Counted from the stretch's first letter, positions 53,901 to 63,972 are shown. The stretch: 64,000 nucleotides of DNA from Siphonodentalium dalli (GCA_032622095.1 CP136066.1:186472716-186536715), one strand, 5' to 3'. Notes: generated by a model not told the origin, from the letters alone. Translations and numbers: made by a program.

Positions 53901-56900
53901 CTGGATGACACAGGGACCATGGAATCGGATTATGTATCTTGAAAATAAATCTTGAAAATAAAACATATTACACAGTGTCATCATAGCTCACCTGGCTTTT
54001 GAGGACATCGGTCACATGGTCTCGTCATGGTAGTCAGGCAAAGTGCCTGAGTAAAATCATCACTAGACTGTGCTGTCCCGTGAACGTCTTGAGTGTGACT
54101 TCATCTCCAGATGACACATCAGTCACCGGAAAGTCTATAGGCCCTAGTTCTCCGACTTTGACTGGAATGTCTTTGGTGACACCTGATTGTTTGTCAAGGT
54201 CCTTAAAAATGTCATCCCATTCACTCTGAAAAATTAAATTACAGTAATGCCCTAATTATTCGACTCCATAACCACAGCAGAATTTTGGGTTATTTTTCCG
54301 GATTTAGTCGGAAATATGGCTTGTTGCAACAAGCCATATTTCCGACTAAATCCTGAAAAATTACCCATAATTATGCTGTGGTTATGGAGTCGATTAATTA
54401 GGGCATTGCTGTAGCATTGATTTCTCATGCGTTCTCCAAGCCTGCAAATAGTGTGTCTGTCATATGCAGAATGAGGTCCCCAGTGGGTGAATTTAGTAAT
54501 AATTGATGTAAAGTGCATTGGAATTAATTCAATGTATAATGCACTGTATAAATGGATCGATTATTATTATTCTAAACAGTGTATTTACTGATTATAATGT
54601 CATACTTATTGATTATAATGGGATTATAAAATATAAATGGGTTCTTGTAATAAATAAAAATGATTGGATCATAGAAGGATGATTTTAGGGTGGGTGTAAA
54701 TTGAAATTCCCTCACACTTTCCTTGATTATAATGGGATTATAAATGATTTCTACTAATTAATAAAACTAATTAGATAATATAAGGATGATATTGGGTGTA
54801 AATCGAAATTCCCTCACAATTTCCATAGATTATAATGGGATCTTAACCCGTCCATGACTGGAGCCTCCTGAAATTTATCGAAAACCTGTGCCAATGCATT
54901 CTCTCATTTTTGCGATTCTCCCATATGGAGCACATACATTTGTATTTAAGAGAATACATTGGCCTAACAATATTTGCCTTGACCTTGTAAGCCAGTGCAT
55001 TCTCTTATATATGCGAGGCTGTTACCTGTTTTAACCCTTTCTATGCTGAATTAGACCCCGAAACCACGAAAAATAGTTTTCATGGCTGGCTCAACTAATT
55101 TCGTGGCTGGTTAGCTTGCTAAGCCGGCTCAGTCGCGATGTTTGTGGCTGACGAAATATGGCGGCTCAGCCGACAGAGACGTTATCGTTCAGCGTATTTT
55201 CGTTTCCGAAATTTTCCTAATCCCCAGTTATAGACGCTGCTTGTTTTAGCATGTGTGGTGAACCCGTAGAATTCCAGACCACGTGATCTTTTTGTGTTGG
55301 TGTTTTATGGCGAAATTACATGAAGGACTGGCATGGATGTACATGTACTGTGTAGTTTGCCATCTAATCTATGAGTTACATTGGGACTTCTGTGTCGACT
55401 TCAGACTATTGTCATCACTGGCATCTTGCAATACATGCATGGAACATTGAATGATGAATCCGATAGTAATGATATAATATTTGAAACAATTTTCTATTCT
55501 CTTCTACAGGTTATGTGCATATATTGACAAATGCCAGCGATGTCTGAGACTGAGTCGTGTCGAAATAAACAATTTATACTTTAACCCTTTCAATACATTC
55601 AGTTATATGAAAGCATGCATTGGAATAGTTTATTTCACATTGAGAGGCCCGGGTGTTCTGATAATATAACAACCATGCCGTGCAATATGTCAGTATGCGA
55701 GTATGCCAATATTAGGCAATGCGGTTTGGTTCTTTGTTATTCACAGTACAGTTGTGCTTGACATATAAGCCCATGCACACGGCTCTGTCAGCTCAGCCAT
55801 TTTACAATTCCGGCAGCGGAATTTTTTTTATGTGGCTGTCGTTAGAGATAATATGGCTGGCGGTGTGCGATGGCGGCTTCGGGCTCTATGCTGAATGGAT
55901 TCTCCCATTCAGCTATAAAATATACATTGGAATGGTATATTATTCATTTGGAGGGAGCAAACGACAGATAGACAAATAAAAAGATAATACATGGATTTCT
56001 ATTAATTAGTGGGAAATATACAGATAATAATAGTCGTTTGCTGAACTAATTTTCTGAACATTTCCAAAGAGAACTACTCGTTAATGAGTATTTAGTAAAG
56101 AATCTGTTAAACTGTCTGAATATAGTTAAATACAACAACAGGGATATTTTACCTCATAGTCCTCAAGATCTTGGACACATTCCTGGACCTCTCGGTGCCT
56201 AGAATTGAAACACACATATGTCAGATGACCCACCAATGCCATCATAGAGAATTAGTTTCTTCACAGTAAATACGGATATACTAGTATGTCAATTGCAAAT
56301 ATAGGATACATCATAGGTATTGTTACACTATTATTAAGGCTATTTAACATAACCCTAGATTTTGTCATGCATTTGAGATTCCTCAGCCAGGTTTGGGCTT
56401 CAGCCATAGCAAAACTTAAGGTCTACAAGACATACATGTATGCCTATTTTGTGACCTTTTTGTTTCATAAAAATCTATTTTTACATGTGTTGCAACAATA
56501 ACAACAGCTGGTAAGCTGAAAAGATGTCACACAAATGTGAATTAGAAAACCCTCTATTTTCATCCTTATTTAAGCTGATGTTTGTCAAATTTTGCCTATA
56601 ATTGACCCTTACGGGTTCGTGTTTTCAATGGAAATTCAGGAAAAGAAGCAACATGAAAGATACTTTGAAAATAAGCTACAAAAAGTTAGGTTGTCCGTTT
56701 ACTTTTCTCACAAAATCCTCAATTGCATGACAATTTTAGATCATAGAAAAACAGGGGGGTAAATTTTGGCAGATTTGGATGTTGAAGCACCATAGATCTT
56801 GCTGACTTGATAGAGTCAAGTCATCAAAATATCGGAAATCAGTATGTAAACTTATAGGCAAAAAGAAAACACAAACGAAATAAGCCTATTTGCAATAAAC

Positions 56901-59900
56901 ATGATCAAATATTAATTTCTGTGAAAAATACTGTCTAAATATAAAGAAAAATTGTGTATGGCTGATGACCCCTAGGCACGACTAAATAGTGTAACAACAC
57001 CATAAACACAGGTCAGAGATATATCCAGGAATTTTGGGGGGGGGGGGACACCTGTTCTGTGTTGTGGATATCCCCAAATGAATTAGAGGATACTGGCACA
57101 ATAAAAGATATTAAAAAATTCTGAGGTTCAGTAGCCCTATTTCTTTCTGAGCCATTATCTTCATGAGTTAATTTGGGCTTCAGAGTTTGGACACCTATTA
57201 CAGGTATCAAATTATTCCAGGATGTGTCCTTGTCCACCAAAGTAGACTTATCGGGAAAGAACTTATTTTATATTTGGACATTTATGACTGTTCTGTCCCT
57301 CAAATGAGGATAAGGGAACTCGTAAATGTCCAAATATTAAAATATCCCTTATCCGATTAGTCTTCTTAGGTGACCCTGACACAGGCAGAAACCATTACAA
57401 ATCTTGAATGAATACTACCCTACAGGTCTATTTGTAAAAAATTTAACAGAAACCCAGTTCGGAATGATGAGTCAGCAATCTATGCTCACTCACTTCAGGA
57501 CATATCTGGGAATTTCATTGAAATGCAGAATCAACCCTTTGTTTCAATAAGTTTTGCATACTTAATCTCTTTAACCCTTTACCCAACAGAAGGGCCCTGT
57601 GCCAATGCATTCTCTTATATATGCGAGTCGACCATAGGTCGCCTCGCATATATAAGAGAATGCATTGGCTTAACACATTAAAAATTATAAAATTGTTAAA
57701 GAAAGTAAGAAAAAATGTTAAAAAAATATTTTTTTTAGGCCAATGCATTCTCTTTATATATGCGAGGCGACCTATGGTCGACTCGCATATATAAGAGAAT
57801 GCATTGGCACAGGGCATAATGTAACTATCACAATGTGGTCAAGGAGCCGGTTCCAATGATATCCATATGTGTATGGTTCTATTGAGACAGACCGAAGATA
57901 TTTTAGGCTGTTGAATCTTTATTTGGCCGGTTTTGGCCGGTTTGTTGGATACATAATGTTTAAAATTCTGCACAAAAGTCCTTTCACATGGATTCACTTT
58001 AAAATTGTAGTCATGCTGAAAGCATGAGAAATTGATTACAATTTAATCTATTATGCCAACAAACAAACCAACCTATAGTGTTGCTGGAATTTCCTGTCTA
58101 CATCTGATCTAGTCTTGCATCCCAATCTAAAAAAAAATAAATAAAATGTGTGTTAAAGTTTTTTGCCTCTATGTTAACATTGAAGGTTTAGATATATGGT
58201 GCTGAATTGAGTCCCAGTTCTATCAAGTTCTATACAAGTTTTTTTGTAGATATAGACCCTGTAAGTATTCTTAATTCCAATGCTAATGATTTTCCTTAAT
58301 ATCTCTTGGATGAAACATGACTGAAACTTGTTATTTAATTTTAAAGAAAATATGTCAAAACTTGGAATTTAATTTTAACCCTTTGAGTGCCAGGTCCGAT
58401 TTTTGTATCAACCCATATACCCTGTGCCAATGCATTCTCTTATATATGCGAGTCGACCATAGGTCGCCTCGCATATATAAGAGAATGCATTGGCTTAACA
58501 TTTTTTTTTTTTTTTTTTTTACAATTTTAATATATTTTATTATATTCTTTAACAGACTTATTGTGTAGGTTTAATATCGGCCCCTGGCACTCAAAGGGTT
58601 AAAGAAAATATGTCAAAACTTGGCATTTTATTCAAAAGAATGAGTGCCAGACTTAGTAGAAAGTTGTTGTTCTTGCCAGCAGAATATAGATAGAATAAAT
58701 GTTTACCTTGTAAACAAATTACTGTAATTCTTTGTTACTGAAAAGAGTTTCCCAATTCGTTTGCTAACAAAATTTTCTGTCGAGTCTGAAACATAAAAAT
58801 TAACCAATAATTAAAGCCTTACCATTCCATTATGGATCGAAAATATACTGTAATTTAGCATCCACACTTGATATTAACAAATCTTTTTGACAAAAACATT
58901 GTATATTGTTACCAGTATATAATATGCATGATGTGGTCTTCAGATAGCATAGATTATGGGAGGCCAAATTTAATACCAATTCCTCATAAACAAGGCTTAA
59001 AATAAGTGGCCGGTCAAGGTCATTGTCTGATGAAAAATAACTTATGTCCAGTGCACTTCTGTATCTGTCGGACATTTTGTCCAATGCAAATAATTAAACA
59101 ATCTGTTTTGGTACATACAAGGAGCCACTTCTGGCCAAATTGGACATTTAATGTAAAAAATAGTTCTTTTTTAATTTCAGATCAATTCTGAGTTAATATA
59201 ATTATGTCGTTTAAGAATTGCAGTTGTATTTATTAATCGATGTAAAGTTTTTTGAAAACAAAAATAACATGGGTTTTTCCTGGGTGGTGATTGGACACTC
59301 ACTAAAATATGCGCATCATTGACAAATAATGAGTCGATTGGAAATTTAAATACTGCCTCATACAGTACATCTGAAAATTTGACAGGCACCATTATAATGA
59401 CCATCCATTTTGTGCCTGTCATTTTGGCAGTCTGTAAAAAAAAATCTATTTTGAGCCTTCCTCTTAAGAAGAAATTATTTCTCTTAACAAGGATTGTGGC
59501 CATCAAATTTCTCTTGAGAGGAAGTGCATTCTTCTTAACAAAAAAAGATCATTCTTTTAACAAAAAATAAATTTCTCTTAAAACAAAAATTAGTTCAGAA
59601 TTCCTCGATCTTAATAAGAATTGATTTTTTTTTTTTAAGTTTAAAGTTGAAAAACTATAGGGATACAATGTGTGGGTTCTCTTGGTTTCTGAATGATAAC
59701 CCAGTTTAGGTTTGCTTGATCACAACAATACAGTATATTGGTATAAGCTGATGTACGTTACTGGCATTAGTAATGCTGAATAGGTCATTGTCGCATGGTT
59801 TCGAGCAAAAAGACACCCAGGATCTCTCAAATGGGAAAAAAGACACCCAGGGTGTCCCAAACAAGCAAAATGACACCCAGGATATCAAAGTCTCACCAAA

Positions 59901-61433
59901 CAACGGGAATTTTGTTTAGTTGTCAGCTATCAGTCAGACTCAAAGCCCTTAAATTTTGTTGATATTTCACTCCGATCACAAGCAAATAATTATCATAATA
60001 TTAATAGCATACGACTAAACAAAATTCCCGTTGTTTGGTGAGACTTTGAGATCCTGGGTGTCATTTTGCCCATTTGGGACATCCTGGGTGTCTTTTTGCT
60101 CGAAACAATGAGACAATGACCAATTCCGCATTAGTAATGTACTAATGTGGTTGCATCCATTTCAGCTTGAGGGAGCTCTATGGAAGTGTAATTAATTTAT
60201 GCCTAAGCGTAATTCATTTATGCTTAACGGTAATTCATTTATGCTTTAATAAGCATAATTCATTTATGCATAATTAATCTGAATTATGCTTAAGTGTAAA
60301 TGAATTTTGCTTAATCATAAATTAATTATGCTTACGTGTAAATTAATTTTGCATAAACATACTAGTAAATGAATTATGCTTAAGCATAATATAGCTTTTA
60401 AAAGCATAATATAGTCTGAAACTGAGCATAAATCAAAATCTACATTAGCTTAAAGGTACTCAACCCGATAAAACTCCTCTCAATTACTATTTCAATGGCT
60501 TCGGGGGTCAAAAATATTTGATTCGAGTCGAGGAAGTCACCCATCAAAGCTCAGATTTGTTAGATATCGATTTTAGAAATCTATTATTTTTCATTATCGG
60601 GAATACTATCTGGCCCAGAACTCAGTATAAATTGCGTTAAAATTACCACTTGAGTACACATCCAGAGCAGATTACGGCAGTTATTGGTACTCATCTCGAG
60701 AACATAACAAATTTGAAAAATCAATATCTAATAACTCTGAGCTTTGTTTGATGGGTTCCTCGACTCGAATCAAATATTTTTTACCCCCAAAGCCAAAGAA
60801 ATAGTAATATAGGACCCTCTGATCGGATTGTTGTTGTTGGAATCTGTTGAGATGGGGACCCTCTTTACGGGTTGAGTACCTTTAAACAAAAGTGAATTAC
60901 ACTTTAAGAGTAATTCATTAATTTCATTTATGCTTAAGCGCAATAAATTGAAGCTTAAGCGTAATGTATAATAATGTAAGCGCAATTACATGTAGCTATT
61001 AATAAATGTGAAAAAGCTAGGCAAGTCACATTCACTGTTTATTAAATAAAAACTGTTAATTGTTATTAATTAAATAATATTAACTATATCTACTAAATAG
61101 ATATCTCTAGATATACAGTAGAGGTAATATATTTAATTATTAAATTTTAATAAAGTTGTATTCAATATTACATGAACAGTGATTCCCAGGACTGTGCTAT
61201 ATATGCCATATCATATGGGACCATATGGTTCAATGTCCACTCAGCAACAGTCAAACATCACGTCATCAGTCAACAAACCGAACTATTACTATACTATAGT
61301 CTATGGTTTAGGCTACCGTACCTAAAATTTCTCTCTTTGTGTATGATAAAAGTATCTCAATATTACTAATTAATTGTTTAGTTTCGTGAACGATTAAGTC
61401 TTTTTCTTCCACATCTTCACGGTCATCCGCCAT
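44825..61433 (-). CDS. SELENOL: Selenoprotein L: peroxiredoxin-like protein with UxxU motif
   Basis: Nine minus-strand exons (61433-61322, 58785-58707, 58126-58073, 56198-56153, 54225-53992, 51232-51110, 49402-49364, 47750-47652, 44941-44825) join in phase with GT/AG at every junction into 300 codons plus TGA. Residues 1-115 are mainly charged and helical; about 116-295 form a peroxiredoxin/AhpC-TSA-like thioredoxin fold (VILLRHF before the redox site; DPDRQVYRKLGLGRS; GGDFILDKEGK; SKTSRDRP). At the redox site the codons are TGA CTA CCA TGA (residues 161-164), i.e. Sec-Leu-Pro-Sec where relatives have CxxC. SelL is the known family with such a diselenide motif, found in aquatic animals and some bacteria; its substrate is unknown. 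Only the two TGAs break the frame, and both fall exactly on the catalytic pair, so a pseudogene is unlikely. A SECIS element is required and was not confidently found. Confidence 0.93.
45095..45450. repeat. Family-3 element in SelL intron 8
   Basis: Palindrome modules 'gtgaatttagtgac' and 'gcgtcactaaattcaccctc' joined by the family spacer; the first palindrome is truncated. Confidence 0.7.
45630..46018 (+). mobile_element. tRNA-derived SINE
   Basis: It starts with an RNA polymerase III A-box-like 'tagcccaatggttagag' and, about 50 bp on, a B-box-like 'gagttcgcgcctgcc'. It ends 'cgctatataagcagcattat' followed by a TTA-rich simple tail. The same kind of tail occurs alone at about 54500-54575. 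Non-coding. Confidence 0.8.
46145..46345. repeat. Family-1 palindromic MITE
   Basis: Palindrome centred at about 46250 on AAAGCTCTCA|CTGAGAGCTTT; the last few bases of the right end are lost. Confidence 0.88.
46376..46430. repeat. Inverted copy of the GCCGATCACGATCGGC repeat end
   Basis: Reverse complement of the module at 1841-1906 ('aacgagaggccgatcacgat'). 46430-47150 otherwise shows no gene, apart from half of a family-2 hairpin at 46535-46565. Confidence 0.65.
47652..47750 (-). CDS. SELENOL: SelL exon 8
   Basis: Acceptor gatattttag, donor caccag|gtgaaa. 33 codons: VWNIESLVYYAEQIAAGR...DDPHQ. Confidence 0.9.
47788..48125. repeat. piggyBac-like MITE with double hairpin, inverted copy
   Basis: TTAACCCTTTACCCAAACA start and TGTTGGGTAAAGGGTTAA end; hairpins 47943-48010 and 48028-48103. 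It shares its non-hairpin body with 19613-20001 in reverse orientation. Confidence 0.88.
48795..48985. repeat. Diverged family-2 double hairpin
   Basis: Two degraded hairpins (48808-48855 and 48878-48945) separated by 'aaggtaaatattgttag', as in the copies at 6265 and 44219. Confidence 0.75.
49364..49402 (-). CDS. SELENOL: SelL exon 7
   Basis: Acceptor ctatttgcag, donor tacaag|gtattc. 13 codons VYRKLGLGRSFYK, the typical 'lYrafGL' turn of peroxiredoxin-like 2 proteins. Confidence 0.9.
49690..49995. repeat. Family-3 element in SelL intron 6
   Basis: Spacer with 'gcattctttcttctgcaaatt' then a good palindrome 49875-49965 on 'gagggtgaatttga' / 'taaattcaccctc'. Confidence 0.72.
50561..50714. repeat. 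Family-1 palindromic MITE
   Basis: CAGTGATGCTCTAAGTAATC to the inverse, TA on both sides; shorter internal arm than the full-length copies. Confidence 0.88.
51110..51232 (-). CDS. SELENOL: SelL exon 6
   Basis: Acceptor tttccttccag, donor gacag|gtgggt. 41 codons: DEISRLNGQVIVVSFGERKG...LPMLVDPDRQ, matching the second strand-helix-strand of a thioredoxin-like fold. Confidence 0.9.
51425..52015. repeat. Three family-3 palindromes in tandem
   Basis: Palindromes at about 51430-51520, 51725-51820 and 51845-51990. The first two plus spacer form a full element; the third is an adjacent partial one sharing 'aaatagtgtgcctgtcatttgc'. Confidence 0.78.
52593..53065. repeat. TTAA-flanked element with 'GTGTCAGG' ends and one hairpin
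   Basis: It starts TTAACACTTTCAGTGTCAGG and ends CCTGGCACTGAAAGGGTTAA. One family-2 hairpin lies at 52949-53023. It belongs with 58375-58602 by its termini, not with 19613-20001. Confidence 0.8.
53372..53583. repeat. Family-1 palindromic MITE
   Basis: Almost perfect 212-bp palindrome centred on GGAAAGCTCTC|GAGAACTTTCC, TA flanks. Confidence 0.9.
53992..54225 (-). CDS. SELENOL: SelL exon 5 with the UxxU redox site
   Basis: Acceptor taatttttcag, donor gccag|gtgagc. 78 codons beginning SEWDDIFKDLDKQSG. The first Sec codon is at 54036-54034 and the second at 54027-54025, nine bases apart. Sequence around them is LLRHFA-U-LP-U-RDHVTDV. Conventional gene finders would end or split the gene here. 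Confidence 0.93.
54242..54411. repeat. Family-1 MITE just upstream of SelL exon 5
   Basis: 170-bp palindrome lacking the outer centre (joins at GCTTGTTGC|AACAAGC). It lies 16 bp beyond the 54225 exon edge, so it sits in the intron right by the acceptor's polypyrimidine tract. Confidence 0.88.
54842..55030. repeat. Degraded family-2 element, 'CATGACTGGAGC' ends
   Basis: 'ttaacccgtccatgactggagc' terminus followed by one decayed hairpin (54890-54965) and half of a second. 55030-56100 holds another TTAACCCTTT-type repeat but no recognisable gene. Confidence 0.7.
56153..56198 (-). CDS. SELENOL: SelL exon 4
   Basis: Acceptor tttcaattctag, donor atgag|gtaaaa. It encodes HREVQECVQDLEDYE after completing Arg82. 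46 nt, leaving phase 0. Confidence 0.82.
56500..57560. other. No gene recognised
   Basis: AT-rich SelL intron sequence with a G-run at 57037-57048. Nothing else supportable. Confidence 0.5.
57571..57950. repeat. piggyBac-like MITE with double hairpin, direct copy
   Basis: Close copy of 19613-20001, with TTAACCCTTTACCCAACAGA start and hairpins 57600-57668 and 57737-57812. The right end is degraded (TTTGTTGGAT) after a short 'ttggccgg' duplication. Confidence 0.85.
58073..58126 (-). CDS. SELENOL: SelL exon 3
   Basis: Acceptor is a T-run then ag; donor tatag|gttggt. It encodes LGCKTRSDVDRKFQQHY in phase. Only 54 nt, so supported mainly by the exact phase fit with both neighbours. Confidence 0.82.
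58375..58602. repeat. TTAA-flanked element with 'GAGTGCCAGG' ends and one hairpin
   Basis: TTAACCCTTTGAGTGCCAGG start and CCTGGCACTCAAAGGGTTAA end, one perfect hairpin at 58431-58494, then a run of 22 T. A 25-bp host segment 'ttaaagaaaatatgtcaaaa' occurs on both sides (about 58340 and 58599). Confidence 0.85.
58707..58785 (-). CDS. SELENOL: SelL exon 2
   Basis: Acceptor ttatgtttcag, donor acaag|gtaaac. It encodes STENFVSKRIGKLF...NLFT. The phase-1 entry makes Asp38 and the phase-2 exit makes Arg64. Confidence 0.82.
59783..60122. repeat. Foldback element with GACACCCAGG repeats in both arms
   Basis: GGTCATTGTC...GACAATGACC termini. Each arm has two or three 'gacacccagg' motifs and a 34-bp block ending 'ccgttgtttggtgagacttt'. 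The loop is about 80 bp. Non-coding. Confidence 0.85.
60190..60975. repeat. Element built from TTATGCTTAAGCGTAATTCA motifs
   Basis: About 15 variants of 'ttatgcttaag' / 'gcataattcatttatgc' in both orientations at 60190-60420 and 60890-60970, split by the foldback at 60450-60885. Similar in design to the 10691-12595 element but with a different palindrome. Confidence 0.75.
60450..60885. repeat. Foldback element 'TTAAAGGTACTCAACCC'
   Basis: Arms of about 140 bp: TTAAAGGTACTCAACCCG...GGCTTCGGGGGT...ATTCGAGTCGAGGAA against the inverse ending GGGTTGAGTACCTTTAA. A single arm is at 16590-16852 and a fragment at about 53120-53200. Confidence 0.88.
61322..61433 (-). CDS. SELENOL: SelL exon 1, start codon
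   Basis: ATGGCGGATGACCG (A at 61433) follows 'gaatggcgtg'; this is the first in-frame ATG after the joined frame's upstream region. It encodes MADDREDVEEKDL...YTKREIL, 37 codons plus one base. The donor is ttttag|gtacgg (phase 1). Confidence 0.85.
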
Positions 61434-61518
61434 CACGCCATTCCACCGATCAGCTGTCACTTTTGACTTTGAAATCACATGGCGATATGTTTACATTTTG
61501 ACAGGGAATTCCACCATA

Positions 61519-61526
61519 TGACGTCA
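61519..61526. promoter_or_regulatory. CRE-like TGACGTCA upstream of SelL
   Basis: Perfect palindromic cAMP/ATF response element consensus, 86 bp upstream of the SelL ATG. ATF/CREB-family factors bind this sequence; regulation of SelL by them is inference. No TATA box was identified at a fixed distance. Confidence 0.4.
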
Positions 61527-61529
61527 ATT

Positions 61530-62660
61530 TGATGCATTGTGGGTAAAATACGTGGCATTAGTGACTTTTGGGAGACCCGTCATCGGTTTTGATCGTGACA
61601 AAATTGACGTTTTATTCGATAAATATATGGTAAGATAAGTTGCGAAGTTATTAAAACTCAACCATATGTCAAGATCGTTAGTTGCGAACAACTTTAGAAT
61701 AACCAATGTTTAAATTGTGCGCGAATTGGACCGTTTTCCACCACAATTTTTCACGGCTGTTGACATGTGTTTTTAGAGTTTTCCTATCTGTGAGGACTTC
61801 ATACATCAGTAGGAACAATCTTTAAAAGCGAAATCAATTTTATTATATACCATCCAGTTGGAAAATGCGACTGTTTGATTCCCGTGTAAGGTATTTAAAA
61901 CATTACCTATTTTCGTGGTATTGACTCCCATTATGGAATATGGACTCCTCGACCTATGTCATGACTGGGGCCTAGCTCACTCAGTCTCTGGTATAATTAT
62001 AATGAATTTTTCGTTGAAGGATATATCCAGATCTGGAAGAAATATATCACCACTATATAGCCAATGTTCTGCATAAAATAGTCCAGTGTTTAAACATTTA
62101 CTAGTCTATATTTAGGGATTTTCAGGAGTCGACCAGTCGACAGAGTCAGAGGTAATCGAATTATAGTCGGACCCTTCTTCTTCTTCATGTTACAGTGCAA
62201 GTTCTGGCAGAGGTGTATTTCTGTTGGGACAATATCGCACTGTATTCCAAAAGTTCCTGTTTCTATGCCCATACGTATAAAATGGCATCACAGTTGTGAG
62301 TATCCAACTATCTGTCTCTGTTTCAGAACGTTCAAATGGAAAATGCGAGAACTGTATAATCTCCCATTTTGCCTGTGTGTCTCCCAATTTGATGTCTTAA
62401 CCCCGGCGCTCCCACAACCTCCATATAATCTCATGGTTCAGGGATTTTTTTAGGTGTCCTCAGGGTCCGGTATTCGCCCCCATTCCCAATGGGACAAAGG
62501 CACCTTTATTCCCAATTTTCAACCACCAAATTCCCAATTGCAGGCAGGTATATAATACCATCGGGTTTATTGAATAATTATCAAAGTTTGACAATTATTA
62601 TAGTAAATACGTCACTCGCTTGAGAGGAATTCCCAAAAATGAAAATAGCAGGGCGAGCCA
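61530..62660. other. No gene recognised
   Basis: Upstream flank of SelL. No exon of either strand could be supported here. Confidence 0.5.
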
Positions 62661-62668
62661 GGAATACA

Positions 62669-63340
62669 GGAGAAGTCGACCCCACGCGAAGACGGCCCCA
62701 CGCGAAGTTGGCCCCAGAGAAGTCGGCCCCATATATAACAAAACCATTGTTCAAAATCATTCTTTATTTATTTTATGATATGAAACTGATAATAATTATA
62801 ATGACAAATATAATAATAACAAATTCAAACAACGTCATCGTCGCTATCACTGTCGTATATTAAATTCGCACAGTACTATTTTTCGCGAAACGATTGGAGC
62901 GGGAAATTAAAACTGAGCGAAAAATAATAAGACTTCTCTAAATGGGTTAGTATTCTAGTGCTGATGATTCGTTCGAAAAGTTTCCCCAAACATTGAAGTA
63001 AGCTGATGGGTCTGAAATTGGTAGCTATTTTGTGGTCTTTAGTATGGAAATCGGATAGTTGGGCTAACCTTATATACGGCAACTATCATATATTTATAAC
63101 TGAGCCGCTGTCAGTGACTGCCCGTAAGTGAAGATCATTTTGTTTTTATAACTAAGAAAACACTGCGGACTTCAAAATCAGCCTACACAAACACTACACT
63201 AACTCAACCAAATTTAAGTTGGGGACCTCACAATTAGACAAAATAACCACTATCTCAATAAAATGAAGCCCATGTAATCCCTTCTAATTAACGGGGCCGA
63301 ATTCGCGTGGGGGCCGTCTTCGTATGGGGCCGACTTCTCC
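62669..63340. mobile_element. Element with repeated GAAGTCGGCCCCA ends
   Basis: Left end: three tandem variants of 'gaagtcggccccacgc' (62670-62735). Right end: the inverse, 'gggggccgtcttcg..ggggccgacttctcc' (63305-63340). It encloses a decayed reverse-transcriptase fragment. Confidence 0.65.
62876..63082 (-). pseudogene. LINE reverse-transcriptase fragment
   Basis: Minus-strand NFRPISLLQCLGKLFERII is the classic RT motif of non-LTR retrotransposons (usually N-Y-R-P-I-S-L-L...K-x-x-E-R). Only this piece survives and the frame decays after it. Confidence 0.85.
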
Positions 63341-63858
63341 AGATACCCGAGCCAGGTGTTTACCTCCCCGCATTCATTTGAAAGTGGCCGCATCTGACTA
63401 GTAAGCCGAGTATCCATTACTTTCGCGCATGTGATTTTTAGGATTATCTCATTATCAGGGGGATGCACCATGTTCTTCCAGAACACACATTTCCCCTCCC
63501 CAAATGCCTTTAAAAGTGGACCCATCGGTTTCCGATTAAGCCGTGTATCCATGAGGTTTGCGCAGGTTTTCATCAGGATTATCTCATTATTAGGGGTGAC
63601 GCACCACATGCTTACCAGAAAACACATTTTTTACTGTGGCAGTGTGGGGCTCCATTTAGGCACCAGATATTTTCGTTTTAATGATCTCAATCAAACACTC
63701 GATACTGCCATAATCCAACAATTTATTAGAGGTTTATAAAATATTTGGACATTGAAAGTGTAATAAAATGTTACTTTATAGTTGGGAAGCTTAGTCTATA
63801 TTATTAAAAATGGACGTAGAATAAAACATCGGGGCCTCATTAAGAAACATCTTGCTTC

Positions 63859-63972
63859 TTATTCATTGGAAACACCATCGTTGCCTGGCTGCAGAAGATC
63901 GGTGGTAACAGTTGTATCTATAATGGTGGTGGGGACATGTGGTACGGAACTGTCATCTGGTTGGTTGATACC
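63859..63972 (-). CDS. Terminal exon of an unidentified gene
   Basis: Acceptor tttttattttaag on the minus strand, then 37 codons (GINQPDDSSVPHVPTTI...LLQPGNDGVSNE) and TAA. Ser/Thr/Pro/Asp-rich, disordered-looking C-terminus; no family recognised. The rest of the gene would lie beyond the window, upstream of and in the same orientation as SelL. Confidence 0.6.
   Translation of the reverse strand, partial: GINQPDDSSVPHVPTTIIDTTVTTDLLQPGNDGVSNE

Noticed and set aside
54025-54036. The two TGA codons as proof of a SelL pseudogene
   Set aside because: They are the only stops in 300 codons over nine intact exons and coincide with the catalytic CxxC positions; random decay would not do this.
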